From positions 928,341-992,340 of the forward strand of contig NZ_JNLC01000010.1 of assembly GCF_000702305.1 (NCBI RefSeq): 64,000 nt of DNA, read 5' to 3'. A model generated the notes under the pieces. It was not told where the DNA came from. It did not search any database and saw nothing but the letters and a program-made list of their open reading frames with translations. The position numbers were made by a program, and so were the translations under genes. The DNA comes from Allobosea sp. 117. Lineage in GTDB: Bacteria; Pseudomonadota; Alphaproteobacteria; Rhizobiales; Xanthobacteraceae. Positions 1 to 8,435 of this stretch are shown here, piece by piece; position 1 is the stretch's first letter; every line of letters starts with the position of its first letter.

Positions 1-1
1 G

Positions 2-58
2 AAGATCACCGATTTCGGCATGTTCGACGTCGACCGCTTCGAACTGATCGCGGGCTGA
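2..58 (+). CDS. C-terminal end of an unidentified protein (partial)
   Basis: The first bases read as an open frame ending at TGA 56-58 with the tail KITDFGMFDVDRFELIAG. The rest of the gene lies outside the window, so the product cannot be named. The codon use (mostly C or G in third position) fits a real gene. It is convergent with the transglycosylase gene that ends at 266, and a palindromic repeat fills the space between them. Confidence 0.5.
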   Translation, partial: KITDFGMFDVDRFELIAG

Positions 59-77
59 GGAGGGCTTTGCCGACCGT

Positions 78-231
78 TTCTCCTGGGCCCCGGATCGGCG
101 CTCCGGCTTCGCCGTCACTTGTCCGGGGCACGTCATTGGTCCCGGCGCGCCACTTGTGAAGGGCACGACCTGTTTCCCGGACAAGCCGTGCGCGGCACGG
201 CGCCGATCCGGGACCCAGCGAAGACTCTTCG
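78..231. repeat. Palindromic intergenic repeat, family A, copy 1
   Basis: Long inverted repeat between convergent genes. The left arm at 82-101 (CCTGGGCCCCGGATCGGCGC) pairs imperfectly with the right arm at 200-219 (GCGCCGATCCGGGACCCAGC). Inner arms around TTGTCCGGGGCACG (119-132) and CCCGGACAAG (176-185) extend the fold. The same arms recur at 40408-40527. Such elements are common in Hyphomicrobiales intergenic DNA and may help end transcription or protect mRNA 3' ends; that role is inferred. Confidence 0.8.
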
Positions 232-265
232 GCAATGCCTTCGCGGGCGCGCGCGCCCGCGCGCT

Positions 266-1345
266 TCAGTCCGCCACCGAGGCCGTCTTGACGAGGGCGC
301 CGAGCATGCCCTTGCGCTTGGCCTCGTAGTAATAGCCCTTGGCGTAGAGCTGCACGGCGCGCGTCTCGTTGCGGCCGGCGACCCGGTAGGCATTGGCGAG
401 ATAGGCGACCGCATAGGTCATGTTGGTGTCGGCGTCGAGCAGGTCCGCCGGCTGGCCGCGGAAGCCGAGCCCGCGGGCGGTCTCGACGCGGATCTGCATC
501 AGCCCCCAATAGGGGCCGTTGCGCGCCCGCGGATCGTACTTGCTCTCGCGCCAGACGACGCGGCGGATGAGCTGGGCGGGAACGTCGAAGCGTTCCGAAT
601 GCTGCGCGATCAGCGCCTCGATATGCGGCGGCCCCTTCTCGCGCGAGAGGACGTAGCGCCCGCGCAGCGGTGCCTCGGTGATCGGCTTGGCCGGCGGTTC
701 CTCGGGGGCGGCTTCCGGCGCCTCCTCGTTGGGTTCGACGGCGATCCCGGTGCTCGCCATCGCCAGCCGGACGGGGCGCTGGGGCGGCACGGGGATGACG
801 CGCGCGAGGGCCGGCGCTGGTGCGGCAGCGGGCGTCGCTGCCGCGACCTCGGCCGGGGCGGGCGCGGGGGCCGGCCGGCGCGGCGGCAGGGGGATCGCTG
901 CCCGCGCGGCGGTCTTGGGAGCGTCGGCGGCCTTCGCGGCGGCGGCGGCCGGCTGGGGAGCAGGTTCAGTGGTCCGCCCGCGGAGCTCCGGCGCGACCGG
1001 CGGCTGCACCCAGATGACGAAGCTGTCGGCGGCGACCGGCTGCGGCACGGCCGGCTGCCGGGCCGGGGTGACGGGCGAAGCGCCGTTCGAGGCGGCCGCA
1101 TGTTCGGCGGGGCGCGGCGCGGCCTCGGGCTGCGGGGTGAGCAGTTCGGCAGGGATCGCGCCGGGCGCGAACTGCGCCGGAGGCTGCGGCCCGTAGAACA
1201 GGGGCTGCACCGGCGAAATCAGCCCGGCAGGAGCTTGCAGCCCGGCCTGAGCCTGCTGTTCGCCCGCCACAGCCATCCCCGGCACCGCAGCCCCCGCCGA
1301 CATTGCGAGCAGGGGAACCAGCGCCGCGCGACACGCCCTGCGCAT
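266..1345 (-). CDS. Lytic transglycosylase, SLT domain, secreted
   Basis: Predicted to cleave the MurNAc-GlcNAc bond of peptidoglycan in the periplasm. The 359-residue protein starts with a signal peptide (about 1-28, hydrophobic ALVPLLAMSAGAAVPG), followed by a long Pro/Ala-rich linker (about 30-225). A C-terminal SLT domain (about 240-350) has the catalytic Glu267 in VWRESKYDP and the family signature YWGLMQI at 279-285. The ATG at 1345 is chosen because GGGAGAGAG lies just upstream and a signal peptide follows directly; the open frame continues upstream to 1603 but would bury that signal. It is read away from the EPS genes and may be a housekeeping cell-wall enzyme rather than part of that pathway. 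Confidence 0.88.
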   Translation of the reverse strand: MRRACRAALVPLLAMSAGAAVPGMAVAGEQQAQAGLQAPAGLISPVQPLFYGPQPPAQFAPGAIPAELLTPQPEAAPRPAEHAAASNGASPVTPARQPAVPQPVAADSFVIWVQPPVAPELRGRTTEPAPQPAAAAAKAADAPKTAARAAIPLPPRRPAPAPAPAEVAAATPAAAPAPALARVIPVPPQRPVRLAMASTGIAVEPNEEAPEAAPEEPPAKPITEAPLRGRYVLSREKGPPHIEALIAQHSERFDVPAQLIRRVVWRESKYDPRARNGPYWGLMQIRVETARGLGFRGQPADLLDADTNMTYAVAYLANAYRVAGRNETRAVQLYAKGYYYEAKRKGMLGALVKTASVAD

Positions 1346-1419
1346 CCGCCACTCTCTCCCAATTCGTCCCACGACGTCGTGCCTAGCACAGAATTCCCGG
1401 AAACCGGAAATCCGGGCAC

Positions 1420-2403
1420 CTACCGCGCTGGCCGGCGGATCAGTCCGAGCGTTTCGGCGATCCGCCTCGGCGCCTCGGCGCGGCGTGCGAGATGCCACAC
1501 CGGCGGCACAAGCATCGCGTCCGGCGTCAGCCGCAGGGCGAGGCCGGCGAGCTCGCGGGCCGTGCGCAGCTCGCCGCGCGCGATGTGGGCGAGCGCCGAC
1601 CAATAGGCCCGTTCGCCGAGGCTGCGGCGCGCGCGCCGGGCGAGGCGCCGGTGATCGGCAAGCCCGGCGCCTTCATTGGCGAAGAAGCTGTCGAAGGCGG
1701 CCTCGAATTCGAGGTCCCACGACGGCAGGCTGCCGACGGAAGCGGACTGGTTGTGCGTGTGAACGCGGGCGAACGCCTGCACCGCGTCCGTCTCCGCGGC
1801 GTCGCCATGGCAGGCGAACCGCATCCACAGTTCGAGATCGTCGGTGTGGGCGAGGGCCGGGCGGTAGAAGCCGACGGCCTTCTGTATCCGGGTCCGCACG
1901 ACGCAGCTCGGCCCCGGGCAGTGATTGCGCCCGGTGCGGCAGAAGCGCTCGATGAGATCCCGGCCGCCGACGACCCGCCAGCCGGGATCGGCGGCGGGCA
2001 TGTCCGAGGGCGAGGCGGGCGCCTCCTCGCCGTTGAAGAGAACCGTGCGGCCATAGGTCAGATGGACGTTCGGGTGCCGCCCCATGATGGCGGTGGCGCG
2101 GGCCAGCGCCCCCGGCGCGAGCAGGTCATCGGCGCACAGAATGAGGAAATAATCCGCCGAGGCCCATGCGATGCCCTCGTTGAACGAGGCGTGCGGGCCG
2201 AGATTGGCGGGACGCAGGATCGCCTCGACGCGGGGGTCCTCGGCGGCGAGCGCGCGCGCCAGCGCCGCGCTGCCGTCGGTCGAGGCGTTGTCGATGATCA
2301 GGACCCGGACCGACACCCCGTCCTGGTCCAGCGCACTCCGCACGCATCCGCGCAGATAGCGCGCATATTGGTAGGAGGGGACGACGACATCGACGCTCGG
2401 CAT
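1420..2403 (-). CDS. Glycosyltransferase family 2
   Basis: A GT-A fold glycosyltransferase of 327 residues, expected to add one sugar to the lipid-linked EPS repeat at the cytoplasmic membrane face. The N-terminus VDVVVPSYQYARYL and IDNASTDGS form the nucleotide-sugar binding start of GT2. The metal-binding acidic motif is CADD near residue 91, and HTDDLELWMR downstream fits the acceptor side. The ATG at 2403 has GGAGG seven bases upstream and begins at the family boundary. It diverges from the flippase gene at 2606, and about 200 bp between them probably hold promoters for both. The donor and acceptor sugars cannot be deduced. Confidence 0.88.
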   Translation of the reverse strand: MPSVDVVVPSYQYARYLRGCVRSALDQDGVSVRVLIIDNASTDGSAALARALAAEDPRVEAILRPANLGPHASFNEGIAWASADYFLILCADDLLAPGALARATAIMGRHPNVHLTYGRTVLFNGEEAPASPSDMPAADPGWRVVGGRDLIERFCRTGRNHCPGPSCVVRTRIQKAVGFYRPALAHTDDLELWMRFACHGDAAETDAVQAFARVHTHNQSASVGSLPSWDLEFEAAFDSFFANEGAGLADHRRLARRARRSLGERAYWSALAHIARGELRTARELAGLALRLTPDAMLVPPVWHLARRAEAPRRIAETLGLIRRPAR

Positions 2404-2605
2404 GCGGACCTCCGCGGCGCTCGATGCTTGCGTCAGCCAGGGTGGGCGGCAATCGCCCCAAAGGTGGTAGCGCCCCCGCACCGCCTCCCGCTACGAGCGA
2501 TGCGGGCAGGGAAGGCCGCCGCTACCCCGTTTGGCCACGCGCCGTTAGCGCAATTGACGAGGCCGCCGCCGCGACGGCCCCGCTAACCTCCGGCAGGAGG
2601 CGGCC

Positions 2606-4216
2606 ATGGCCGCCGTCGCCGTCCTTGGCGGACCTTGCCGCCCTTGGCGGAGAACCGGGCCAGCCCTGCTGGCGATCGGAGGAGCGGTGGCGAGTTTGCG
2701 GCGTGCATTGCTGCTTGCGACGGCCGAGCGGCATCTGGGGCTGGCGATCAACTTCGCCCTGGTGGCGACCGTATCCCGCCTGCTCACGCCGGGCGAGATC
2801 GGCATCTCGGTGATCGGCGCCTCGGTCATCACCCTTGCCGTGTCGCTGCGCCAGTTCGTGACGCCGGACTTCCTGATCCAGCGCCGCCAGATCGACGACG
2901 GCGACGTCAGGACCGCGTTCACGCTGCTCTTTCTCTGCACGGCGCTGATATCGGCAACGCTCTTCGCGCTGAGCGAATGGACGGCAGCCGCCTACGGCCA
3001 GCACGGGCTGGCCCTCTATCTGCGCATCTGCGCCGTCGCCGCGCTGCTCGATTGCTTCACGCTGCCGATCGTCACCCTGCTTCGGCGCGAGATGAACTTC
3101 GCGCCGGTCGCCACCATCAACACCGGCAGCAGCTTCGCCAATGCGGTGGTGACGCTCGCGCTCGCCGCCTGCGGATTCAGCTTCATGAGCTTTGCCTGGG
3201 GGGTGCTGGCCGGGTCGAGCGTCGCCCTGGTGCTAGCGCTGCTCTATCGGCCGCAGCCCCGGCTTTTCCTGCCGTCGCTGAAGGGATGGGTCGAGATACT
3301 GCATTTCGGCGGCTGCAACGGCATCACCATCGCCCTCGACCGCGCCTATGACGCCATGCCGCAACTGCTCATCGGGCGGCTGCTGCCGATCGCCTCCGTG
3401 GGCCTCTACAATCGCGCCAACATGGTCTGCGGCATTCCCGACCGCATCATCCTCGGCGGCGTCTTTTCCGTGGCCCTTCCGGCGCTCGCCAATGAGGCGC
3501 ATTCGGGCCGAAGCCTCGCGCCGGCCTATCTGCGCGCGCTCACCTTCATCACCGTCTTCCACTGGCCGGCGCTGGTCGTTCTGGCGCTGCTTGCCGATCC
3601 GGTGGTGCACCTCGTCCTGGGGAGTCAATGGACCGCGATCATTCCCCTCGTGCAGATATTGTGCGTCGCGAGCCTGTTCTGGTTTCCCGTCATTCTCACG
3701 CAGCCGCTGCTGGTCGCGCTCGGCAAGATCCACGAGAACGTCACCTACAGCCTGATAAGCCGCCCTGTCTCGGCGGTCATATTGTGCGGCTCGAGCCTGT
3801 TCGGGCTGACGGCGCTGGCCCTGAGTCAGCTCGTCGCGCTGCCGTTCCAGATGCTGGTGTCGTTCGTCTTCGTGCGCCGGCACGTCGAATTCCGCTGGCG
3901 GGACGTTGGCGCGGCGCTGTGGCCGAGCTTCCTTGTCACCGCCGCCAGCGCCGCCGGCCCCGCTCTGCTGATCGCGGCGTCCGGCTTCCGCTCCGAACTG
4001 TCCCCCGCCATGGCGGTGCTGGCCGGGTTGCTGGCGCTGGTGGGGTGGATTCTCGGTGTCCGGCTGTCCGCGCATCCGCTCAAGGCGGAGATGGACCTCG
4101 TCGCGGCGGCCGTTCTCGGGAGCGTGGCGGAAAGCCGGCTGGGCCGCGCCGCCCAGCGCCTGCGCGAAGCTCCGGGACGGCTGGCGGCGCCGAGCCAGGC
4201 GAAGGTGCGCAAGTGA
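2606..4216 (+). CDS. Wzx-type polysaccharide flippase (MATE/PST superfamily)
   Basis: A 536-residue polytopic membrane protein of the oligosaccharide flippase family, expected to move undecaprenyl-linked repeat units across the inner membrane. The region from about residue 30 has family traits: AERHLGLAINFALVATVSRLL, then evenly spaced hydrophobic helices with few charges (12-14 by eye). The ATG at 2606 is preceded by AGGAGG five bases away. A GTG at 2687 after GGAGGAG would remove 27 extra residues and is a credible alternative. It overlaps the pyruvyl transferase gene by four bases, so the two are probably co-translated. It is the only flippase in the locus. Confidence 0.88.
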   Translation: MAAVAVLGGPCRPWRRTGPALLAIGGAVASLRRALLLATAERHLGLAINFALVATVSRLLTPGEIGISVIGASVITLAVSLRQFVTPDFLIQRRQIDDGDVRTAFTLLFLCTALISATLFALSEWTAAAYGQHGLALYLRICAVAALLDCFTLPIVTLLRREMNFAPVATINTGSSFANAVVTLALAACGFSFMSFAWGVLAGSSVALVLALLYRPQPRLFLPSLKGWVEILHFGGCNGITIALDRAYDAMPQLLIGRLLPIASVGLYNRANMVCGIPDRIILGGVFSVALPALANEAHSGRSLAPAYLRALTFITVFHWPALVVLALLADPVVHLVLGSQWTAIIPLVQILCVASLFWFPVILTQPLLVALGKIHENVTYSLISRPVSAVILCGSSLFGLTALALSQLVALPFQMLVSFVFVRRHVEFRWRDVGAALWPSFLVTAASAAGPALLIAASGFRSELSPAMAVLAGLLALVGWILGVRLSAHPLKAEMDLVAAAVLGSVAESRLGRAAQRLREAPGRLAAPSQAKVRK

Positions 4217-5457
4217 GGACGTTCCGCAATCGCGTCGCCTTCTTTGGCCTGTTCGGCACCGGGAACTCCGGCAATGACGGCTCGTTCGAGGCGATGCTCT
4301 CCTTCCTGCGGCGGGTCCGCCCCGATGCCGAGGCCATCTGCATCTGCTCCGGGCCGGACTATGTGCGGCGCACATTCGACGTGAGGACGGTCTCCATCGG
4401 CGGCGCGGCACCGGGTGCTCCCGCGCGGCGGGCGGCGGGTTCCGTCCCGGGGCGGCTGGTCGGACAGCTCGGCAGCTTCTGGCGCGCGCTGAGGGTCATG
4501 CGTGAATGCGACGCGCTGATCATGCCGGGGACGGGCGTGCTGGACGATTTCGGCGACGGCCCCTTCGGGGTTCCCCTGGCACTGCTGGGCTGGTGCGTCG
4601 CCGCGCGGCTTGCCGGCGCCCGGATCGCCTTCGTCAGCGTCGGGGCCGGGCCGATCAAGGCCCGGCTCGGCCGCCTCTTCGCGCGGCTCGCGGCCGGGCT
4701 CGCGCACTACCGCTCCTACCGCGACGCCGTCTCGAAGGACTTCATGACCGGCATCGGGGTCGATACCCGATCTGATCACGTCGTTCCCGATCTCGCCTTC
4801 GCGCTGCCTGCCCCATCCCGGCAGGAGCGCAGCGGCGACGCGCCGCTGACCGTCGGGCTCGGCGTCATGGCCTATTATGGCTGGCGGAACGACCGCAGCG
4901 GCGGCGCCGCCCTGCATGCGCGCTATGTCGGCCAGATCGTGCGCTTCGCCCGCGCCCTGCTGCGGGAGGGATACCGCGTCCGGCTGCTGACGGGCGACAC
5001 CGCCGATCGCGACACGCTCGACGAGATCATGTCCGCGCTGGTGGATGCCGGCCACCCGCCGGACGAGGTCGCCACCGCCCCGATAAACTCGCTGCACGAC
5101 GTGATGCAGCAGATGGCGCGGACCGACGTCGTGGTCGCGACGCGCTATCACAACGTGGTCTGCGCCCTGAGGATGCACCGTCCGGTCATCTCGATCGGCT
5201 ATGCCGCGAAGAACGACGTGCTGCTGGGCAAGGTCGGCCTCGCCGGCTTCTGCCAGCATATCGAGGCGCTCGATCTCGAGCTGCTCACGCGCCAGTTCGC
5301 CGAACTCGTCGCCTCGCGGGCGGAGCTGGAGGCGCAGATCGGCGCCGCCGTCGACGGGTTCCGGCGCCGGCTGGCGGCGCAGGAGGACGCGTTGCTCGCC
5401 GGGGTCCTCGCGCGTCCCTTCGAGGCGGCCATATCGCGCCAGGCGGGAGGCGGATGA
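4213..5457 (+). CDS. Polysaccharide pyruvyl transferase family protein
   Basis: A 414-residue protein of the PS_pyruv_trans family (CsaB/ExoV-like), expected to add a ketal-linked pyruvate to a sugar of the EPS using phosphoenolpyruvate, which would make the polymer acidic. Visible features are the start VAFFGLFGTGNSGNDGSFEA, MPGTGVLDDF in the first half, and ATRYHNVVCALRMHRPVISIGY in the second half, the His-containing signature typical of the family. The start is the GTG at 4213, inside the stop of the flippase gene (GTGA overlap), because the conserved N-terminus begins there; the open frame runs further upstream only as an overlap. It also overlaps the next gene by four bases. Confidence 0.86.
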   Translation: MRTFRNRVAFFGLFGTGNSGNDGSFEAMLSFLRRVRPDAEAICICSGPDYVRRTFDVRTVSIGGAAPGAPARRAAGSVPGRLVGQLGSFWRALRVMRECDALIMPGTGVLDDFGDGPFGVPLALLGWCVAARLAGARIAFVSVGAGPIKARLGRLFARLAAGLAHYRSYRDAVSKDFMTGIGVDTRSDHVVPDLAFALPAPSRQERSGDAPLTVGLGVMAYYGWRNDRSGGAALHARYVGQIVRFARALLREGYRVRLLTGDTADRDTLDEIMSALVDAGHPPDEVATAPINSLHDVMQQMARTDVVVATRYHNVVCALRMHRPVISIGYAAKNDVLLGKVGLAGFCQHIEALDLELLTRQFAELVASRAELEAQIGAAVDGFRRRLAAQEDALLAGVLARPFEAAISRQAGGG

Positions 5458-5996
5458 TGCGTTTCGTCGCAACCGATCTCGCCGGCGTATGGCTGGTGGA
5501 GCCTGTCCCGATCACCGATCCGCGCGGCTTCTTCGCCCGCACATTCTGCGTCCGCGAATATGCCGAGATGGGGCTGGAGACCGAGTTCGTGCAGCACAGC
5601 CTGTCCCGCAGCGAGCGGCGCGGCACACTGCGCGGGCTGCACTTCCAGCACCCTCCCCATGCCGAGGTGAAGGTCGTGAGCTGCACCAGCGGCGCGATCT
5701 GGGACGTCGCGGTCGACCTGCGGCCCACCTCGCCGAGCTACGGCCGCTGGCAGGCCTTTGATCTCAGGCAGGAGAACCACGCGCAGCTCTACATTCCGAA
5801 GGGCGTCGCGCATGGCTTCCAGACGCTGTCGGACGGTGCCGAGGTGAGCTACCTGATCTCGGAATTCCACGTGCCGGAGGCGGCCGCCGGCATCCGTTAC
5901 GACGACCCGACGCTGGCGATACCCTGGCCCTTCGAGCCGATGATGATGTCCGAGCGCGATCTCGGCTGGCCCTCCCTCGCGCTGCTGGAGGCCTGA
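5454..5996 (+). CDS. dTDP-4-dehydrorhamnose 3,5-epimerase family (RmlC-like) cupin
   Basis: A 180-residue cupin of the RmlC/RfbC family, which epimerises C3 and/or C5 of NDP-4-keto-6-deoxyhexoses. The catalytic base His63 lies in TLRGLHFQ and the catalytic acid Tyr133 in EVSYLIS, at the same numbers as in classical RmlC; the C-terminal YDDPTLAIPWP segment is also present. No RmlA, RmlB or RmlD gene is in the window, so the substrate need not be a rhamnose precursor. It could instead work on the CDP- or dTDP-sugar made by the SDR, methyltransferase and RfbF-like genes of this locus. Its 3' end overlaps the convergent peptidase gene by 100 bp. Confidence 0.87.
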   Translation: MMRFVATDLAGVWLVEPVPITDPRGFFARTFCVREYAEMGLETEFVQHSLSRSERRGTLRGLHFQHPPHAEVKVVSCTSGAIWDVAVDLRPTSPSYGRWQAFDLRQENHAQLYIPKGVAHGFQTLSDGAEVSYLISEFHVPEAAAGIRYDDPTLAIPWPFEPMMMSERDLGWPSLALLEA

Positions 5997-7300
5997 TCGT
6001 CGATGAGCCCCGCCCGCGCGAGCGTCTCCGCCGCGTCGGCGATCTCGGTGAAGCGCATGCCGGCGCGCTCGGCCATGTCGAGCAGGCTGTGGCGCCCGTC
6101 GGCGAGGTTGAGCACCCAGAGCCGTGCCATGTTACGTGCCGGCGCCTCGGGGTCGCCCCCCGTCGGCGCATAGAGCCCGCGCCGGCCGAGTTGGGGCTCG
6201 CCCTTGGGGAAGAGGTTCAGCGGGCGCCGGTCGCGCTCCAGAATGTCGACCGCCTCGGCCAGCAGGGCATAGGAGCGCGCCAGATGCTCCGGCCGGACCA
6301 GATCGAGATCGTCGGCCGAGCTGTGATATTCTGGGAAGCGGCCGAACAGGCTGCGCTGGAAGAGGCCGACCGGCAGGTCGAAGCCCGGCGAGCAGAACTG
6401 CCGCTCGTCATAGCCATAGGGGAAAAAGTCCATGACCTCCGCGTCCGGACCGGCGGCGGCGAGGACGTGGCGCATCACCCGGTCGATCATCGCGTCGCCG
6501 CGCCGGCTCTTCTTGTAGACCGGCCCGCCGCCGTCGCCGACGCAGGAGACCACCAGCCCGTGCCGGATGCGCCCGAGCCGGGGCTCGTTGGCGCTGAGCC
6601 ACGCCAGCGCGCCGATGGTGCCGGGCGCGAACAGGAAGCGGTAGCTGTAGCGGGTCCGCCGCCCGCGCAGGGTGGCGGCGAAATGGGCGAGCAAGGCGAG
6701 CCCGGAGCAATTGTCGTTGGCGAGCGAGGGATGGCAGATGTGCGCGCTCAGCAGCACCTCCGCCTCGCCGCTGCCCCGATGCAGATATTCGCCATAGGTG
6801 AGGCTGCCCGGCGCCAGCGTGGAATCGACAACCACGTCGTATTCGCCCTCGGGCAAAGCGAGCAGCGCCCGGTGCGGCAGGCAGAAGCCCCACGCCTCGC
6901 GGTAATAGGAAGTGCGGTAGGGCGTGGCGTCGGGATGCGCGGGGTCGGAGAACAGGTGCTCCTTCAGCGCGGCGAGCGGCAGGCGCGCGCGCACCTGAAC
7001 GCTGTAGCCGAGCAGGTGCAAATTGGAGCGGGCGAAGTCGATCACCCGCTCGCCGCTCGAAACGCAGGTGACGTGCGCCTCGCGGATGTTCCATTCGTCC
7101 GGCACGATCCAGTCGAACAGGCGCGTGCCGGTCGGCACCTCGTGCCGCTCGACGTCGATGAGCCGGCCGATGATGTCGAGCGTGCGGCGGACGCCGTCGC
7201 CGGTGATGCTGCGGCAGATCGGATAGAGCTCCGCGACGGTCGCGAAGATGTCCTCGCCGCTCGGCAGCGGCCGATCGGGGGTGCTGCCCGTGAGCCGCAT
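5897..7300 (-). CDS. DUF4910-type zinc aminopeptidase-like protein
   Basis: A 467-residue protein of the DUF4910 (earlier DUF2172) aminopeptidase-like family, structurally related to M28 metallopeptidases. It has the family start YPICRSITGDGVRRTLDII. Likely metal ligands are in SAHICHPSLANDNCSG (His, then Asp), YDERQF (Asp/Glu) and PEYHSSADD (His). A helical, winged-helix-like C-terminus (LADGRHSLLDMAERAGM) follows. The family often sits in surface sugar clusters next to SDRs and class III aminotransferases, as here, and its true substrate is unknown. An amino-acyl or acyl-amino sugar amide would fit the context, but that is inference. The last 33 codons are antisense to the epimerase gene. 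Confidence 0.8.
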   Translation of the reverse strand: MRLTGSTPDRPLPSGEDIFATVAELYPICRSITGDGVRRTLDIIGRLIDVERHEVPTGTRLFDWIVPDEWNIREAHVTCVSSGERVIDFARSNLHLLGYSVQVRARLPLAALKEHLFSDPAHPDATPYRTSYYREAWGFCLPHRALLALPEGEYDVVVDSTLAPGSLTYGEYLHRGSGEAEVLLSAHICHPSLANDNCSGLALLAHFAATLRGRRTRYSYRFLFAPGTIGALAWLSANEPRLGRIRHGLVVSCVGDGGGPVYKKSRRGDAMIDRVMRHVLAAAGPDAEVMDFFPYGYDERQFCSPGFDLPVGLFQRSLFGRFPEYHSSADDLDLVRPEHLARSYALLAEAVDILERDRRPLNLFPKGEPQLGRRGLYAPTGGDPEAPARNMARLWVLNLADGRHSLLDMAERAGMRFTEIADAAETLARAGLIDDQASSSAREGQPRSRSDIIIGSKGQGIASVGSS

Positions 7301-7309
7301 GGCGGACCG

Positions 7310-8404
7310 CTATCCATGTACCGTATGGCGGGCCGTCGCGGCCTCGGCGATGATGTCCGATATCGGTGCGAGCGTCGGCGTGCGGCGCAGCTCGGTATCC
7401 AGCCTGCCGCCGGCGATCAGCATCTTGATATGGCCGATGCGCTGATAGGTCGGCCCCTCGAATTCGCGCAGCGTGAGCGCCGAGCGCCGATAGGCCTCGT
7501 AGAGCTGCTCGGCCCCGCGGCGCGGATTCCACGCCGGCCGGAACGCCGGCAGGACGCGGGCGATCTTGTCGAAGCTGACCCTGTAGGAGCGCTTGTCCGG
7601 CCCGGCATCGGCGGCGAGCTCCAGCCGCGAGCCGGGCACCACCTCGACCACCATCTCGGCGATCTCGCGGATGCGATAGTTGTGGGCGTTCACCCCGACG
7701 TTGAACGCCTGGTTGAACACCGCATCGCGGGGCGCCTCCAGCCCGGCGATGAAGGCGCGGGTGATGTCCTCGATATGCACGATGGGCCGCCACGGCGACC
7801 CATCGGATTTGAGATGCACGACGCCGGTGGTCACTGCCCAGGCCACCAGATTGTTCAGTACGATGTCGAAGCGCAGGCGCGGCGAGACGCCGTAGGCGGT
7901 GGCCGGGCGGAAATAGACCGGACAGAAATCGTCGTCGGCGAGCCGCGCGATGGCGCGCTCGGACAGCACCTTGGAATGGCCGTACGGCGTCACCGGATTG
8001 AGCGCGCCGTCCTCGTCGATCATCTCGGCTTCGCTGACCCCGTAATTGCTGCACGAGGAGGCATAGAGGAACCGGCCGACGCCGGCCTGCTTCGCCGCCG
8101 CCGCGAGGCGGACGCTGGCGCGGTAGTTGATCGCATAGGTGATGTCCGGGTTGAGGTCGCCGAGCGGATCGTTCGACAGCGCGGCGAGATGGATGACGGC
8201 GTCGAACCCGGCCAGATCGTCGGGCGCGACGTCGCGGATGTCCTTGCGGATCGACGGCACCGCGATGATCGCGCCGCCGGCGGCGAAGGTGCAGCGCTCA
8301 TAAAGGTCACTGTCATAGCCGGTCACCTCGTGCCCGGCGGCGATCAGCGCCGGCACCATGACCGATCCGATATAGCCGCGATGGCCCGTTACCAGCACGC
8401 GCAT
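7310..8404 (-). CDS. NAD-dependent epimerase/dehydratase (extended SDR)
   Basis: A 364-residue extended SDR acting on a nucleotide sugar. The Rossmann motif GHRGYIGS is at 7-14, an NAD-ribose acidic residue is in GYDSDLY, and the catalytic Ser-Tyr-Lys set is in SSCSNYG and YGHSK. The C-terminal half ([19 protein letters not shown]) is typical of sugar epimerases or dehydratases. The ATG at 8404 has AGGAG eight bases upstream. It reads in the same direction as the aminotransferase (31 bp upstream) and the peptidase (9 bp downstream), which suggests a three-gene operon. Whether it is a 4-epimerase, a 4,6-dehydratase or a 4-ketoreductase cannot be decided by eye. Confidence 0.87.
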   Translation of the reverse strand: MRVLVTGHRGYIGSVMVPALIAAGHEVTGYDSDLYERCTFAAGGAIIAVPSIRKDIRDVAPDDLAGFDAVIHLAALSNDPLGDLNPDITYAINYRASVRLAAAAKQAGVGRFLYASSCSNYGVSEAEMIDEDGALNPVTPYGHSKVLSERAIARLADDDFCPVYFRPATAYGVSPRLRFDIVLNNLVAWAVTTGVVHLKSDGSPWRPIVHIEDITRAFIAGLEAPRDAVFNQAFNVGVNAHNYRIREIAEMVVEVVPGSRLELAADAGPDKRSYRVSFDKIARVLPAFRPAWNPRRGAEQLYEAYRRSALTLREFEGPTYQRIGHIKMLIAGGRLDTELRRTPTLAPISDIIAEAATARHTVHG

Positions 8405-8435
8405 GTCCGTACTCCTGTTGGCTTACCGTCCCCCG

